DNA of 58,771 nucleotides from Staphylococcus arlettae (lineage in GTDB: Bacteria > Bacillota > Bacilli > Staphylococcales > Staphylococcaceae): the NCBI RefSeq assembly GCF_002902345.1, contig NZ_PPQB01000005.1, positions 1 to 58,771 of the forward strand. The letters are read 5' to 3'. A program made the position numbers and the translations under genes. Below, piece after piece: positions 7,712-18,016 of the stretch (within the stretch, counting starts at the first letter, position 1; every line of letters begins with the position of its first letter). The notes below the pieces were generated by a model, which was not told the DNA's origin, ran no database searches, and saw only the letters and a list, made by a program, of their open reading frames with translations.

Positions 7712-8249
7712 TACTGGACAACAAGAAATGGTTGTGGAAGGTTATGCGATTATCTTCGATACATTGAGTGACGACTTAGGAGGGTTTAAAGAAATTATAA
7801 ATCCGAATGCACTAAGCGAAGTAGATATATCGGATGTTAAATGCTTAATCAATCATGATTTCAACCAAGTTGTAGGGCGTACACAAGCTAAAACATTAGA
7901 ACTTTCAATAGACAGTAAAGGGTTGTACTTCAAATGTTACTTACCTAACACATCATACGCTAAAGATATATACGAAAATATCAAAGCGGGCAATGTGAAC
8001 CAGTGTAGTTTCTTTTTTACATTACCACCCAATGATGATACTGCAAGAACATGGTCAAAAGTAGATGGCGAATATGTACAAACTATCAATAAAATTGATG
8101 AACTGATTGAAGTGAGTATTGTAACAATACCAGCATACCAAGAAACAACGGTTGCAGTTGGCCAAAGAGCTAAAGGATTAGACAAATTTAAACAACTGGA
8201 AAAAATGAAAATTGAGCTTGAATTGGAAGGTTTACGTATTGATACGTAG
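7692..8249 (+). CDS. Prohead protease, HK97/U35 type
   Basis: A 185-residue serine protease that trims the capsid scaffold during head maturation. The expected catalytic set is present: His in LINHD (about 55), Ser in NQCSF (about 106), and an acidic residue in IDELIEVSIV (about 140). ATG 7692 is chosen because it follows AAAGGGGGTG; an ATG 30 bases upstream lacks a site. It overlaps the portal end by 20 bases. Confidence 0.93.
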   Translation: MANSQIDTGQQEMVVEGYAIIFDTLSDDLGGFKEIINPNALSEVDISDVKCLINHDFNQVVGRTQAKTLELSIDSKGLYFKCYLPNTSYAKDIYENIKAGNVNQCSFFFTLPPNDDTARTWSKVDGEYVQTINKIDELIEVSIVTIPAYQETTVAVGQRAKGLDKFKQLEKMKIELELEGLRIDT

Positions 8250-8297
8250 GCTATTTTTTATGCCAATTTTTAACAAAAACAAGGGAGGAATACCTAT

Positions 8298-9638
8298 ATG
8301 GCAACACTTCAAGAACAAGCGAAGTCGATTAATGACTTAATTGACCAAGCGCAAAAAGCTGTTAATAACGGCGATGTTGAAACTGCTCGTAAATTACAAG
8401 AAGAAATCCAACAAGCTAAAAATGCTTACAACGAGCAAAAAGAAATTGTGGACTCTGTGTCTGCTGAAGAAAAAATTAGTGGAGATTCAGAAGCGCCGAA
8501 AGACAAAACTGAAACGGAAGAAAAGAATGAAAAGCCGGATGCAGAACCACCTACTGAAGATAAAAAAGTAGATGAGCAACCGGAACAAGACAAAGAACCT
8601 AAAGCAGATGAGAAAGAACAACCGGAAGAAAAGCCGGAAACACCGGTTGAAGAAAAAACACCAGAAGAATTAGAAGAAGAAAAGAAAAAGAAATTAGGGG
8701 GCAAACGTTCTATGGCGAGACAAATTTTAGAAAACAAAGAAAATAAATATTCAGAGGAAACACAGGCCTTTTTAAATTATGTTAAAACAAAAGGTGCGCA
8801 ACGTGACAACGTTACATCAGTAGAAGCACAACCAATCATTCCGGAAGATATTAAATATCAACCAGAAGAATTACCAGAAACGTTCGTTGACTTGAAGAAA
8901 TTCGTTAACGTACAACCAGTAACAACTGCGTCTGGATCACATCCAATTTTAAATCCAGCACAAGAAACAATGGTAAGTGTGGAAGAATTAGCTAAGAACC
9001 CAGAGCTTGCTTCTCCTAAATTCACTGACATTGATTACAAAGTTAAAACTTATCGTGGTCAAATTCCAGTGTCACAAGAAGCACTTGATGATTCAGAAGC
9101 TAACTTAGCAAACATTATCGCTAGAAATAATGCACGACAAGCAGTAAACACAACTAACAAATACATTGCGGATGTAATGAAAACATTTGCACCGGTTGAC
9201 ACTGCAAACTTAGATGATATTAAACAAATTATCAACGTAGAGATCGACCCTGCGTACAATCTTTCATTAGTTGTATCTCAATCATTCTATCAAGCCTTAG
9301 ATACATTGAAAGATAAAAACGGTCAATACCTATTAAAACAAGATATTACAAGCCCAACTGGAACAGTTTTATTTGGTCGTCCAGTATTCATTATTAAAGA
9401 TGAACTATTTGGTGTTAAAGGTGATAAGAAAGCATTTATCGGTGATTTAAACTATGCAGTATTCTTTGCAGACCGCAAACAAGCATCTGTTAAATGGGTA
9501 GAAAATGAAATCTATGGTCAAATCTTAGCAGCTTACATGCGTTTCGACGTTAAAAAAGGTGTAGAAGAAGCGGGTCGTTTTATTACTTACACTGGTACGG
9601 CTGGCGACTTAGGTACAGGTTCAGAACCAACAGCATAA
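8298..9638 (+). CDS. Major capsid protein with N-terminal scaffold domain
   Basis: A 446-residue HK97-type capsid protein. Residues 1-50 are a helical coiled coil (delta domain), followed by a long K/E/P-rich linker (about 55-135) that is unusually acidic and low in complexity. The HK97 fold proper starts near EAQPIIPEDI and runs to the C-terminus. The N-terminal part is expected to be removed by the adjacent protease. Strong SD AGGGAGGA before ATG, as expected for the most abundant virion protein. Confidence 0.95.
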   Translation: MATLQEQAKSINDLIDQAQKAVNNGDVETARKLQEEIQQAKNAYNEQKEIVDSVSAEEKISGDSEAPKDKTETEEKNEKPDAEPPTEDKKVDEQPEQDKEPKADEKEQPEEKPETPVEEKTPEELEEEKKKKLGGKRSMARQILENKENKYSEETQAFLNYVKTKGAQRDNVTSVEAQPIIPEDIKYQPEELPETFVDLKKFVNVQPVTTASGSHPILNPAQETMVSVEELAKNPELASPKFTDIDYKVKTYRGQIPVSQEALDDSEANLANIIARNNARQAVNTTNKYIADVMKTFAPVDTANLDDIKQIINVEIDPAYNLSLVVSQSFYQALDTLKDKNGQYLLKQDITSPTGTVLFGRPVFIIKDELFGVKGDKKAFIGDLNYAVFFADRKQASVKWVENEIYGQILAAYMRFDVKKGVEEAGRFITYTGTAGDLGTGSEPTA

Positions 9639-9652
9639 TAGGAGGGATATAG

Positions 9653-9820
9653 ATGGCTAAATATAAAGTTGTTAAACCTTATAAAGATTTAGAGTTAGAC
9701 AAAAAATTAAAGAAAAATGACGAGGTAGAAATGACTGTCAAACGTGCTGATGAAGTTGAAAGTACTTTAAAAGCAAATGGGTTTGACGGTCCTTTTTTAG
9801 AACGTACAGATAAAAAGTAG
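9653..9820 (+). CDS. Small head-associated protein
   Basis: A 55-residue basic protein directly after the capsid gene, with a strong SD (AGGAGGGA). It opens MAKYKVVKPYKDLELDK and contains VKRADEVESTLKANGFDGPFLER, like the small proteins that follow the capsid gene in related siphoviruses. No known activity; perhaps a head decoration or folding factor. Confidence 0.8.
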   Translation: MAKYKVVKPYKDLELDKKLKKNDEVEMTVKRADEVESTLKANGFDGPFLERTDKK

Positions 9821-9829
9821 GTGATACGT

Positions 9830-10159
9830 GTGTATGAACTTACGTTAGAAAACATCAAAAACGCAATACGTGTAGATCATGACTTTGATGACAACGAAAT
9901 ACAGTATCTTTATTTACCTGCTGCAAGGCGACAAGTAAAAGGTGCGATAACAGATGATGAAGGCTTTTACACATCCAACGATGAAGTAATAAGCCTTTTT
10001 AATTTGGCTGTTATCAATCATGTTGCACATCACTACGAAAATCGTTCTACTACAACGCAATTTGAGAAAGTCGAAACACCTCAATCATCACTTGCGTTAA
10101 TACAAGCGTTAAGGGGTGAGTATGCAAAATGGAAATCGGCAAACTCAAGCACAGAATAA
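9830..10159 (+). CDS. Head-tail connector protein (gp6-like)
   Basis: A 109-residue helical protein of the HK97 gp6-type adaptor family, which binds under the portal. Typical features are the acidic DDNEIQYLYLPAARRQVKGAI helix, VISLFNLAVINHVAHHYENR, and the C-terminal LIQALRGEY. GTG 9830 is preferred; GTG 9821 is in frame but its SD is worse. It overlaps the next gene by 31 bases. Confidence 0.88.
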   Translation: MYELTLENIKNAIRVDHDFDDNEIQYLYLPAARRQVKGAITDDEGFYTSNDEVISLFNLAVINHVAHHYENRSTTTQFEKVETPQSSLALIQALRGEYAKWKSANSSTE

Positions 10160-10452
10160 AAATTTATTCGGTTGAAAATATGATAAACGATGAAGGTGGA
10201 TACGAGGAAGTACCTACTACTATCGCTACTCCGTTTTGTGAAGTGTCAAAAACTACTATTAAAGAATTTAGAAATGAGGACCTAGACACAAGACGTGAAA
10301 CGATAGTATTTATCATACGTTATCGACAAAAAGCAGATATACATTCGGGGTTATTTGTGGAATTTAAAGGCAAGCAATACAAAATTGTAGCTATTGAAAC
10401 GGACTTTCAAGACATGGAACGCCAACAGTTGAAATGTGAGGTGGTTGAATGA
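10129..10452 (+). CDS. Head-closure / head-tail adaptor protein
   Basis: A 107-residue, beta-rich protein of the Phage_H_T_join family (SPP1 gp16 type). Landmarks are KLKHRIKIY at the N-terminus, FCEVSKTTIKEF, ETIVFIIRYR and VEFKGKQYKIVAIE near the end. It closes the connector and joins the tail. Start overlaps the previous gene, end overlaps the next by 4 bases, a tight connector operon. Confidence 0.9.
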   Translation: MEIGKLKHRIKIYSVENMINDEGGYEEVPTTIATPFCEVSKTTIKEFRNEDLDTRRETIVFIIRYRQKADIHSGLFVEFKGKQYKIVAIETDFQDMERQQLKCEVVE

Positions 10453-10868
10453 CAAAACGTAGAGATTCCGATAAAGATATTTCAGACAAACTCAATAAGT
10501 TGATATGGGAAAGCGAGAAACAAGCTAAAAGGGCTGTTACTAATGCATCCAAAACTTATGAGGGTATTCTCAAAATGAATACGCCGGTATCTGATAAACA
10601 AACACATTCAGACCATGCGAGAGATGTTACCAAAATTTCTAATTTCCAACGTGACGAATCTTATCCTAAAAAAGAAGTTGGTTATCAAATGGGTAAATCA
10701 CGTAAAGAATCTGGTTGGTATATCCACTTTCCAGATGTTGGTACAAAAGTTAGAGGTACAGTTGGACAACCACCACAACACTTTTTACGTAAATCTCACG
10801 AACAAGCAAAAGGGCCAATACTAGCTATATACCGTCAAGCTATGGAAAAGGTATTTGACGTTGACTAA
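10449..10868 (+). CDS. HK97 gp10-like tail/neck protein
   Basis: A 139-residue protein of the HK97 gp10-like family, involved in tail completion. It shows the family order: N-terminal helix with AKRAVTNASKTYEGILKMNTPV, then a central HARDVTKI segment, YIHFPDVGTK and PQHFLRKSHEQAK. ATG overlaps the previous stop (ATGA). Confidence 0.9.
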   Translation: MTKRRDSDKDISDKLNKLIWESEKQAKRAVTNASKTYEGILKMNTPVSDKQTHSDHARDVTKISNFQRDESYPKKEVGYQMGKSRKESGWYIHFPDVGTKVRGTVGQPPQHFLRKSHEQAKGPILAIYRQAMEKVFDVD

Positions 10869-11271
10869 GCACCCTATCGTGCGTATGTGGGATGTTTTGC
10901 GTAAAGATGAACAATTGGTATCTATGATGAATGAAGCCCGTAAAACAAGCGCTAAACAGCCTTTAATATACACATTTGAAATACCCGAATCATATCAGAA
11001 AACAGAAGAAGCACCATTCATGCGCTTAACAGAAATCATGAATGGCAATGCACTAGAAAACGATGGTGGCAGTGGTCATTATCGTTATTTATTTGCCGTT
11101 GAAACCTTTGGTAAGTCAATCAGTGATGTTCATTCAATAAATGAACGTGTGGTTGAAATTATCGAAAGTATCAATGGCATTTGTTTTGAAAGGGAGTTAA
11201 GCAAGGATGAAGATTTTAACCTTTATAACCAAATGCTTAGCTTCAACATTATTTTAACTAAAAAGGAGTAA
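10861..11271 (+). CDS. Tail terminator protein (DUF806-like)
   Basis: A 136-residue protein that in related phages caps the tail tube. It begins TKHPIVRMWDVLRKDEQLVSMM and contains PFMRLTEI...YRYLFAVETFGKS, matching the DUF806-type proteins at this place. TTG 10861 is chosen because AAAAGG lies 9 bases upstream; TTG 10855 is too close. It overlaps the gp10-like gene by 8 bases. Confidence 0.8.
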   Translation: MTKHPIVRMWDVLRKDEQLVSMMNEARKTSAKQPLIYTFEIPESYQKTEEAPFMRLTEIMNGNALENDGGSGHYRYLFAVETFGKSISDVHSINERVVEIIESINGICFERELSKDEDFNLYNQMLSFNIILTKKE

Positions 11272-11277
11272 TAAACT

Positions 11278-11883
11278 ATGGCAGATAAAAAAGTAGCAAT
11301 TACATGTGAAGGATTTAAAATTCGTAAACAAGTTGGTAACGGTGTAGAAACAGCTGGTCCAATTACAGATGTACCAGGATTACAAGAAATCGAACTAGAA
11401 TTAGAACAAGGTAATGAACCAGTATACGCAGATGGTGTTAAAAAACTAGCATTATTTAGTGGTATCACAGGTGCAACATTAACAGCTAACTTAATGGAAC
11501 TAACTAAGGAAGAACGTAATGAACTACTTGGAGTACCTAATGAAAAAGGTATTGAAATGTACAAATCAGACCTTGTACCTCCTTACGTTTCGGCAACTTG
11601 GAAGTATCGTTGTAATGATGGTTCATATATTTATTACGGATTAACTCGAGGTAATTTCAACATTCCTGGTACAAGTGCTTCTACTATGGAAGATTCACCA
11701 GAACAACAAGACCAAATCGAAATGGAAGGTTCATTCATGCAACGTGAAGAGGATAAATTAGTATTCGCTCGTATTCACAGTGCAGATCCAGAATTTGACG
11801 AACAAGCATTCTATGACGCTATTCATGGAACAGTGACGACTGTACCAGATGGCGGCGGATCTACAGAAGAACCAGTAGCATAA
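11278..11883 (+). CDS. Major tail (tube) protein, phi13 family
   Basis: A 201-residue tail tube subunit. It has the phi13-family pattern VPGLQEIELELEQGNEPVYADGV, then a conserved YYGLTRGNF and QQDQIEMEGSF, ending in a flexible G/S/E-rich tail. SD AAAGGAG before ATG. A terminator directly follows, which is common after this highly expressed gene. Confidence 0.93.
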   Translation: MADKKVAITCEGFKIRKQVGNGVETAGPITDVPGLQEIELELEQGNEPVYADGVKKLALFSGITGATLTANLMELTKEERNELLGVPNEKGIEMYKSDLVPPYVSATWKYRCNDGSYIYYGLTRGNFNIPGTSASTMEDSPEQQDQIEMEGSFMQREEDKLVFARIHSADPEFDEQAFYDAIHGTVTTVPDGGGSTEEPVA

Positions 11884-11892
11884 TTTGATTTA

Positions 11893-11920
11893 AGGCGACT
11901 TTAACCGGTCGCCTATTTTT
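11893..11920 (+). terminator. Rho-independent terminator after the tail tube gene
   Basis: AGGCGAC (11893-11899) pairs perfectly with GTCGCCT (11908-11914), followed by ATTTTTG. Partial termination here would raise tube protein over the chaperone and tape measure proteins. Confidence 0.8.
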
Positions 11921-11952
11921 GTATACAAAAATAATTTATAAGGAGCTTATAT

Positions 11953-12489
11953 ATGGCTAAAGTAACTTTAAAAATTGATGGTAAGAACAAAATGTTTTCT
12001 AAAGATAAATTGAATTTAGGTGCTATGAAAGCACAAGCAGAATTTGAGAAAGAATTACAAGCAGGCTTTGGTGTGGTTGGTGAAATGCAAAACTTATACC
12101 GAAAACACAGAAGTATTTTAAACAAAATTGAAAAAGTTGAAGAAAAATTAGGCGAAGCTGAAACAGACGAAGAACAAGAAAAATATTTCCAAGAACTAGA
12201 TGACCTTGAACAAACTGAAGAATACAAAGATTTCTTGAAGAAATCAGAAGAATTAGACGAAAGAGCAAAAGAGGAAGAATCAGAAGATACATTTGAAATG
12301 TATGACGAATTTGCAGCATTACTTGTTAAAGTTTTTGACAATCAATTTACGATTGATGAAGTGTTTGACGGTTTAGAAGTTGAAAACTCTCTCGCTGACA
12401 CTTATAGCAAAATTTTCGCTAACAACGACACGGGAAAGCAAACAAAAAAAGCGACTACAACGAAGGCAAAACAGCCGGCGAAGTCGTAG
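11953..12489 (+). CDS. Tail assembly chaperone (gpG-like, short form)
   Basis: A 178-residue, helical, very acidic protein between tail tube and tape measure. Position and size match lambda gpG-type chaperones that coat the tape measure protein during tail assembly. The C-terminus becomes basic and Lys/Thr-rich ([19 protein letters not shown]). The gene carries an A7 slippery tract 40 bases before its stop, giving a longer frameshift product (see the overlapping entry). Confidence 0.88.
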   Translation: MAKVTLKIDGKNKMFSKDKLNLGAMKAQAEFEKELQAGFGVVGEMQNLYRKHRSILNKIEKVEEKLGEAETDEEQEKYFQELDDLEQTEEYKDFLKKSEELDERAKEEESEDTFEMYDEFAALLVKVFDNQFTIDEVFDGLEVENSLADTYSKIFANNDTGKQTKKATTTKAKQPAKS

Positions 12490-12671
12490 AAGATATATAC
12501 GAAATTTACCGTCATTTTATCGAGGATGCACAGTATAAGCCACATGAAGTGGACCAGATTGTTATGGAAGATTTCAATAAGATATTTGCGACTAAGAAAC
12601 GTAAGAAGAAAGCATCTAAAGTTGCTAAATCTGGTGCGTTAAGTCCTGAAGAAATGATGGCAATGCTATAA
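11953..12671 (+). CDS. Tail assembly chaperone, -1 frameshift product (gpGT-like)
   Basis: Shifting back one base at A AAA AAA (12444-12450) joins codon 166 of the short form to an open -1 frame of 73 codons that starts [15 protein letters not shown] and ends SPEEMMAML at TAA 12669-12671. The total is about 239 residues. The downstream frame has no ribosome binding site of its own and fills exactly the gap before the tape measure gene. A frameshifted chaperone pair at this place is conserved in long-tailed phages. Confidence 0.8.
12444..12450 (+). other. Slippery heptamer A AAA AAA
   Basis: Seven A in the phase A AAA AAA of the chaperone frame, the X XXY YYZ pattern for -1 slippage. No strong downstream stem is obvious; the next 40 bases are GC-richer (GCGACTACAACGAAGG). 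Confidence 0.75.
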
Positions 12672-12687
12672 AACGGGAGGTGAGAGA

Positions 12688-15600
12688 ATGGCGGATTTTA
12701 ATTTGAGTGCAGAGGTATCGATGGATGTTGACCCCCTCAAAGCTTCCAAGACCACGATTGAGCGTAACCTTAAAGCTATAAACAAATCTCTACGCAACCA
12801 ACGTAAAGAAATGAAGCAGAATGAAGTTAGCGCAGAATCTTTAGCACAACAAGAAACTGATTTAGGTCGCGCAATCAAGTTACAAGAGGGGTTATTGGCT
12901 CAGCGTAATAATACCCTAAACGAGATGCAACGACAAATGAAGCAAAGTAACAATGTAACTGATGAGCAAAAAATAAAGTTACAGAATGCGAGTCGTGCAG
13001 TACAGCAAGCTGAAAATCAGTTAAACGGTTATGAAAATGAATTAAAACAAACTCAAGCACAACAAAAACTATTAGGTCGCTCTACTGACCAAGTTAAAAA
13101 TAGTTTGGGTCAATTACGTAATGAGGCTAAACTTACTGAAATGCGTTTTAAGCAATCAGAAAAAAGTGTACAGGGTTATAAAAGTCGTTTAGCAGAATTA
13201 AGTCACACTATGCAAAAACAAAAGGCACATACAGATTTGTTGAAAGGCAATCTAAGAGAATTAGAACGAGCACAACAAGGCAATAGTAGAGAAGCAATTG
13301 GATTGAGAAATGACTTAATTAAGGAAGCAATTGCCTTTCAAATATTACAAGGTCGTATTGATGAAACTACGGACGAATTAAAAGAGTATCAAAGACAACA
13401 AAGGCTTATGGGTACTGCTACTAATGCATGGGTTGGCGCTCGTGGAGAAATGGACCGTATCGCTACTACACTACGTAGTTTAGGAGAATTAACACAAGGT
13501 GTTGTTGGTGGTGTAATGACTACACATTTCTCTGCTCTTGTACCTATATTAGGTTCAGTAGTTAGTTTAGGTGCTGGTTTAGGAGGCATGTTGACTGCAG
13601 CAGCTGGTGGCGCTATCGGTATGGGTGGCGCATTCGGGATTGCTGGTGTAGCAGTTAAAGCATTTGCAGGTCAAGCGACGTACGCACTTAAAATGTTAGA
13701 AGATGGCCAATTACGAGTAACTAAAGAAGTTTCTGCATACCAAACTGCTTTAAGTGGTCTTAAATCTTCTTGGGAAGGTTTAATTGCACAAAATCAATCG
13801 TCAATATTCAACACGATGACAAATGGTATTAATACTGCTAGGCATGCTTTAACTACACTAAATCCTTTCTTAACTAAAACAGCTAGTCAAATAGAAACAG
13901 CTAGTGGAAAAATGTTGAATTGGGCTAAAACTTCAGGCAATGCTAAACGCGCATTTGATATTTTGAATACACAAGGTCCTAAGATATTCCAAAACTTGCT
14001 TAATGCAACACAAAGTTTTGTGAATGGATCTACAGCAATGTTCAATAAGTTGAGTCCACTTTATAGTTGGGCTTCTCAAGGATTTGCAAACATGGCTAAA
14101 AGTTTTGACAATTGGGCTAATTCAGTTCAAGGAACTAAAGCAATAAACGGTTTTGTAGAGTATACCAAAGTTAACTTACCTATTGTAGGGAGTATATTCG
14201 GAAATATATTTAGTGGCATAATTAGTTTATTCCAAGCATTTAGTGGTCATTCTCATAATGTTTTATTAGGTATACAAAGTGTAACAAAAGGTTTTGCTGA
14301 ATGGTCTGCAGGATTGAAAAAGTCTGATGGTTTCCGACAATTTGTGCAATATTTAGAAACGAATGGTCCTAAAGTATGGTCATTAATTAAAAATATTACC
14401 GGCACATTATGGGGATTAGCTAAAGGAATGGCGCCAGTTGGTGCTGCAGTATTAAGCATAAGTGCTGCTTTCTTCAAATGGACTGCCACAATGACGAACG
14501 CACATCCTATGATAGGAAAGATATTAGGGCTACTAACTGCATTCGGTGGTGTAGCACTTCTAGCTGCAAAACCAATATTATTACTTAGAGGTGCTTTGCT
14601 AGGTGCAACAGGTGCAACGAAACTGTTTGGTAATGCTGGCGCAATCGCAGCAATAAAAACGAAATTAGTTACCGTAGCAACGAAAACATGGACTCTCGTA
14701 TCGAAAGCTGCAGCATTAGCAACAAGAGGGCTAGGTTTAGCTATAAGATTCATGACTGGTCCTATTGGTTGGGTTATTACAGCTATTGGTTTATTAGTTG
14801 CTGGCATAATACATCTTTGGAAAACAAACTCAACGTTTAGAAATGTAGTAATCAATGCATGGAACGCTATTAAAAACACTGCTATATCAGTTTTTGGGTT
14901 CCTTAAACCTTATATTATTGGTATATGGAACGGAATTAAAACGGCATCTATATGGGTGTGGAACACATTAAAAACAGCTGCAGTAGCAACGTGGAACGGC
15001 ATTAAGTTTGCAGTACAAAACCCAATAAAAGCGCTGAAAATAGTGTTATCTGCAATATGGAATGGTATCAAAACCGCAGCCCTTTGGATTTGGAACGCAT
15101 TAAAAACAGGCGTTGTAAACGTAGTTAAAGCGTTGGTTGCTGGTGTTAAATGGTATATTAACACAGTTAGAACAGTAGTATCTACAGTATTTAATGCTGC
15201 TAAAGCAATCGCTATTAGAATATGGACTTCAATTAAGAACACAGTTGTTAATTTAGCCAAAGGTCTATGGATTGGTGTGAAAACAGCATTTAATTGGCTT
15301 AAAAATGGAGTTATAACAATATTTAATGCTGTTAAGAATTTTGCTATTAAAGTATGGACCACAATAAAAAATGTAGTTGTTAGTCGTGCAAAAACACTTT
15401 GGACGGGTGTTAAAGCTGCGTTTAACTGGTTGAAAAATAGCGTTGTTTCAATATTTAATGCAGTCAAAAACTTTGCAATCAAAGTGTGGACTACGATTAA
15501 GAACACTGTAATAGCTAGGGCTAAATCATTGTGGAATGGCGTTAAGAATGCATTCACATGGCTTAAAAATAGTGTAGTATCAATCTTTAACAAAGTGAAG

Positions 15601-18015
15601 AACTTTGCTATTAGCGTTTGGACAACAATTAGAAATAGAGTCGTAAGTTTTGCTAAGTCACTATGGAATGGTGTTAGAAATAATTTTAACTCTTTAAAAA
15701 ATAGTGTTACCTCCATTTTCAATAAAGTTAAAGGATTTGCCATAAGCGTTTGGAACACGATTAAAAATAAAGTCGTATCTTTTGCTAAAAGTTTATGGAC
15801 TGGAGTCAAAAATACTTTTAACGACCTAAAAAGCGGAGTCTCAAACATATTCAAAAAAGTTAAAAATGGCATCATAGACAAATGGGAAACGATTAAGAGT
15901 AAAGTTACTGGCATTGCTTCTAGTTTGTGGGATTCGGTTAGAGGTACTTTTAATAAGATGAAAGACGGCTTATCAAGTATCATTGATAAAATTAAAGGCT
16001 TCATTAACGGAATGGTTGATTCAGTTAAAAAAGGTCTAAATAAACTTATCGATGGTGTTAACTGGGTCGGCGACAAATTAGGTATGGATAAACTACCTAA
16101 AATCAAACTCCACACGGGTACTGAACACACAAACACAACTACGAATGTTGTTAAAAATGGCAAGATAGCACGTGATACTTTCGCCACAGTTGGGGATAGA
16201 GGACGTGGTAATGGTCCTGGTGGATTCAGACACGAAGCTATTCGTTATCCTAACGGTAAGATGGCACTCACACCTAATAGAGATACAACTACATTTTTAC
16301 CGCAAGGATCTACTGTGTATAATGGTGCTCAAACACACGCTATGTTAAGTAACAGCAATCCTGCATTTTCAAGAGGTACATTACCTAGATTTGCTAGTGG
16401 CACTTTAGGTAAGAAAAAACCTAAGAAACAGAAAAAAGGCGATAACATATTTGGTGACGCTTGGGATAAAACTAAAGACGGTGCAAAAGTCGTTTCCGGT
16501 AAAGTAGTTGATGGTGGTAAGGCAGTCGTTAATAAAACTCTTGAAACTGCAGCAAAAGGTAAAAAATGGATGGCAGACAAGATTGGCGATGTCATGGATT
16601 GGATAGAAAAACCAGGCAAACTACTTAATAAAGTACTAGAAGGTGTTGGCCTTAACTTAGATGGTTTCGGCATATCTAAAGCTGCTAGTTTACCTTATGA
16701 CATGATGAAAGGTATGTTCGGCAAGCTTAAAAAAGCTGCTATAGATACATTCACATCATGGATGGAAGAACAAGGTGGAGACGGTGGTTATATCGACTTA
16801 TCCAAAGGAATCAACTTCCCATTCAGTCCGAATGGTAGAGCGCCAGGTTATCCTTTCGCTGGCCCACATATGGGTGTAGACCTTAACTATATATATGACA
16901 AACTTTACAGTGTTTTAAACGGTAAAGCCACAGCTCGTAAAGGGTGGAACGGTGGCTTTGGTAATATGGTTGATATTGTGAAAGGTAACCTCAAAGTTAT
17001 TTATGGTCATATGAGTAAACACGCTTTCGGTGGTAGTAAGAATGTTAAACCTGGTGATTACTTAGGAGTATCTGGTAACTCTGGTCGTTCGTCAGGACCT
17101 CACTTACACTTTGAGGTGCAGAAAAATGGCCAACCAATCGACCCAATTAAGTGGTTAAAGCAAAACGATGGTGGTGGCGGAAATGGTAAATGGAAATCTA
17201 AAGTTAAACAAGCTGCCAAAGCCACAGGTGTAAAATTATCTGGGTCAAAATTAAATGATATTCTTAAACTTATTCAAACTGAATCTGGTGGACGTGCAGG
17301 CGTTACTCAACAGATAAAAGACGTTAACTCTGGAGGAAATGAAGCACAAGGATTATTGCAATATACTCCAACAACATTTAGAGGGTATGCTACTAAAGGT
17401 AAAAAGAATATCAAAAATGGTTATCACCAACTTATGGCGTTCTTCAATAACTCGAACTGGTCAAGTGACTTAGCAGCATGGAAACGCAGAATGGCTAGAG
17501 GTTCTACAGGTTGGGGACCAACTGGTAGTCGTAGAGGTTATGCTACTGGCACAAACAACGCCCCACGTGGATTAGCTCAAGTCTTTGAAAAAGGCGGAGA
17601 GATTATGAATTTACGTGGTGGTGAGCAAATCATTCCTAATGACGTATCTATTGCAGCGATTAAATCAGTAATAGAGAGCGATATATTCAATCGTACTCAA
17701 TCAGCTGTGTATGACGGTATTTCAAGATATGCTGACCAGCTTAGAGATAAACAGCAAATGGCTACACGTGAGCAAATGGAATTACAACGGTTATCACAAG
17801 CTAATGTAGATATACAAGAGCAAAACAGTATATTAAAAGATATGCTTTACACAATGCAAGATTTACTACAGTCCAGCAGGAACAATGAAGGTTACAACCA
17901 AACAACGGCTAATAAAAACATGACTTTAAACGGTGAAAAAATAGCAGAAGATACAAACTATCGATTAGGACAACAATCAAGAATGAAAACTTTCAATTTA
18001 GGAGGTAGATTATAA
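12688..18015 (+). CDS. Tape measure protein with M23 peptidase and lysozyme-like domains
   Basis: The 1775-residue protein sets tail length and is ejected with the DNA. Residues 1-240 are coiled coil; about 255-340 and 560-730 are hydrophobic, glycine/alanine-rich membrane-like segments. Residues about 740-1120 are a tandem array of W-x-x-I-K units. Near 1394-1500 lies a zinc peptidase of the M23 family ([19 protein letters not shown]). At about 1512-1605 follows a transglycosylase-like fold ([23 protein letters not shown]). The two domains would open the cell wall during infection. SD GGGAGGTGAG before ATG. Confidence 0.95.
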   Translation: MADFNLSAEVSMDVDPLKASKTTIERNLKAINKSLRNQRKEMKQNEVSAESLAQQETDLGRAIKLQEGLLAQRNNTLNEMQRQMKQSNNVTDEQKIKLQNASRAVQQAENQLNGYENELKQTQAQQKLLGRSTDQVKNSLGQLRNEAKLTEMRFKQSEKSVQGYKSRLAELSHTMQKQKAHTDLLKGNLRELERAQQGNSREAIGLRNDLIKEAIAFQILQGRIDETTDELKEYQRQQRLMGTATNAWVGARGEMDRIATTLRSLGELTQGVVGGVMTTHFSALVPILGSVVSLGAGLGGMLTAAAGGAIGMGGAFGIAGVAVKAFAGQATYALKMLEDGQLRVTKEVSAYQTALSGLKSSWEGLIAQNQSSIFNTMTNGINTARHALTTLNPFLTKTASQIETASGKMLNWAKTSGNAKRAFDILNTQGPKIFQNLLNATQSFVNGSTAMFNKLSPLYSWASQGFANMAKSFDNWANSVQGTKAINGFVEYTKVNLPIVGSIFGNIFSGIISLFQAFSGHSHNVLLGIQSVTKGFAEWSAGLKKSDGFRQFVQYLETNGPKVWSLIKNITGTLWGLAKGMAPVGAAVLSISAAFFKWTATMTNAHPMIGKILGLLTAFGGVALLAAKPILLLRGALLGATGATKLFGNAGAIAAIKTKLVTVATKTWTLVSKAAALATRGLGLAIRFMTGPIGWVITAIGLLVAGIIHLWKTNSTFRNVVINAWNAIKNTAISVFGFLKPYIIGIWNGIKTASIWVWNTLKTAAVATWNGIKFAVQNPIKALKIVLSAIWNGIKTAALWIWNALKTGVVNVVKALVAGVKWYINTVRTVVSTVFNAAKAIAIRIWTSIKNTVVNLAKGLWIGVKTAFNWLKNGVITIFNAVKNFAIKVWTTIKNVVVSRAKTLWTGVKAAFNWLKNSVVSIFNAVKNFAIKVWTTIKNTVIARAKSLWNGVKNAFTWLKNSVVSIFNKVKNFAISVWTTIRNRVVSFAKSLWNGVRNNFNSLKNSVTSIFNKVKGFAISVWNTIKNKVVSFAKSLWTGVKNTFNDLKSGVSNIFKKVKNGIIDKWETIKSKVTGIASSLWDSVRGTFNKMKDGLSSIIDKIKGFINGMVDSVKKGLNKLIDGVNWVGDKLGMDKLPKIKLHTGTEHTNTTTNVVKNGKIARDTFATVGDRGRGNGPGGFRHEAIRYPNGKMALTPNRDTTTFLPQGSTVYNGAQTHAMLSNSNPAFSRGTLPRFASGTLGKKKPKKQKKGDNIFGDAWDKTKDGAKVVSGKVVDGGKAVVNKTLETAAKGKKWMADKIGDVMDWIEKPGKLLNKVLEGVGLNLDGFGISKAASLPYDMMKGMFGKLKKAAIDTFTSWMEEQGGDGGYIDLSKGINFPFSPNGRAPGYPFAGPHMGVDLNYIYDKLYSVLNGKATARKGWNGGFGNMVDIVKGNLKVIYGHMSKHAFGGSKNVKPGDYLGVSGNSGRSSGPHLHFEVQKNGQPIDPIKWLKQNDGGGGNGKWKSKVKQAAKATGVKLSGSKLNDILKLIQTESGGRAGVTQQIKDVNSGGNEAQGLLQYTPTTFRGYATKGKKNIKNGYHQLMAFFNNSNWSSDLAAWKRRMARGSTGWGPTGSRRGYATGTNNAPRGLAQVFEKGGEIMNLRGGEQIIPNDVSIAAIKSVIESDIFNRTQSAVYDGISRYADQLRDKQQMATREQMELQRLSQANVDIQEQNSILKDMLYTMQDLLQSSRNNEGYNQTTANKNMTLNGEKIAEDTNYRLGQQSRMKTFNLGGRL
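14900..16060 (+). repeat. Tandem tryptophan repeats inside the tape measure gene
   Basis: About ten imperfect units of 36-40 codons, each built like [17 protein letters not shown] followed by a W-x-GVK/FNWLKN half. Repeat units at base level are diverged, so the array is old or kept by selection on the protein. Repeat number probably contributes to tail length. Confidence 0.7.
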
Positions 18016-18016
18016 A

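Noticed and set aside
14910..16187. A long open frame (425 codons) on the minus strand opposite the tape measure repeats
   Set aside because: It is a shadow of the repetitive coding strand. It has no ribosome binding site, reads as Leu/Thr/Phe-rich nonsense, and the + strand protein is certain.
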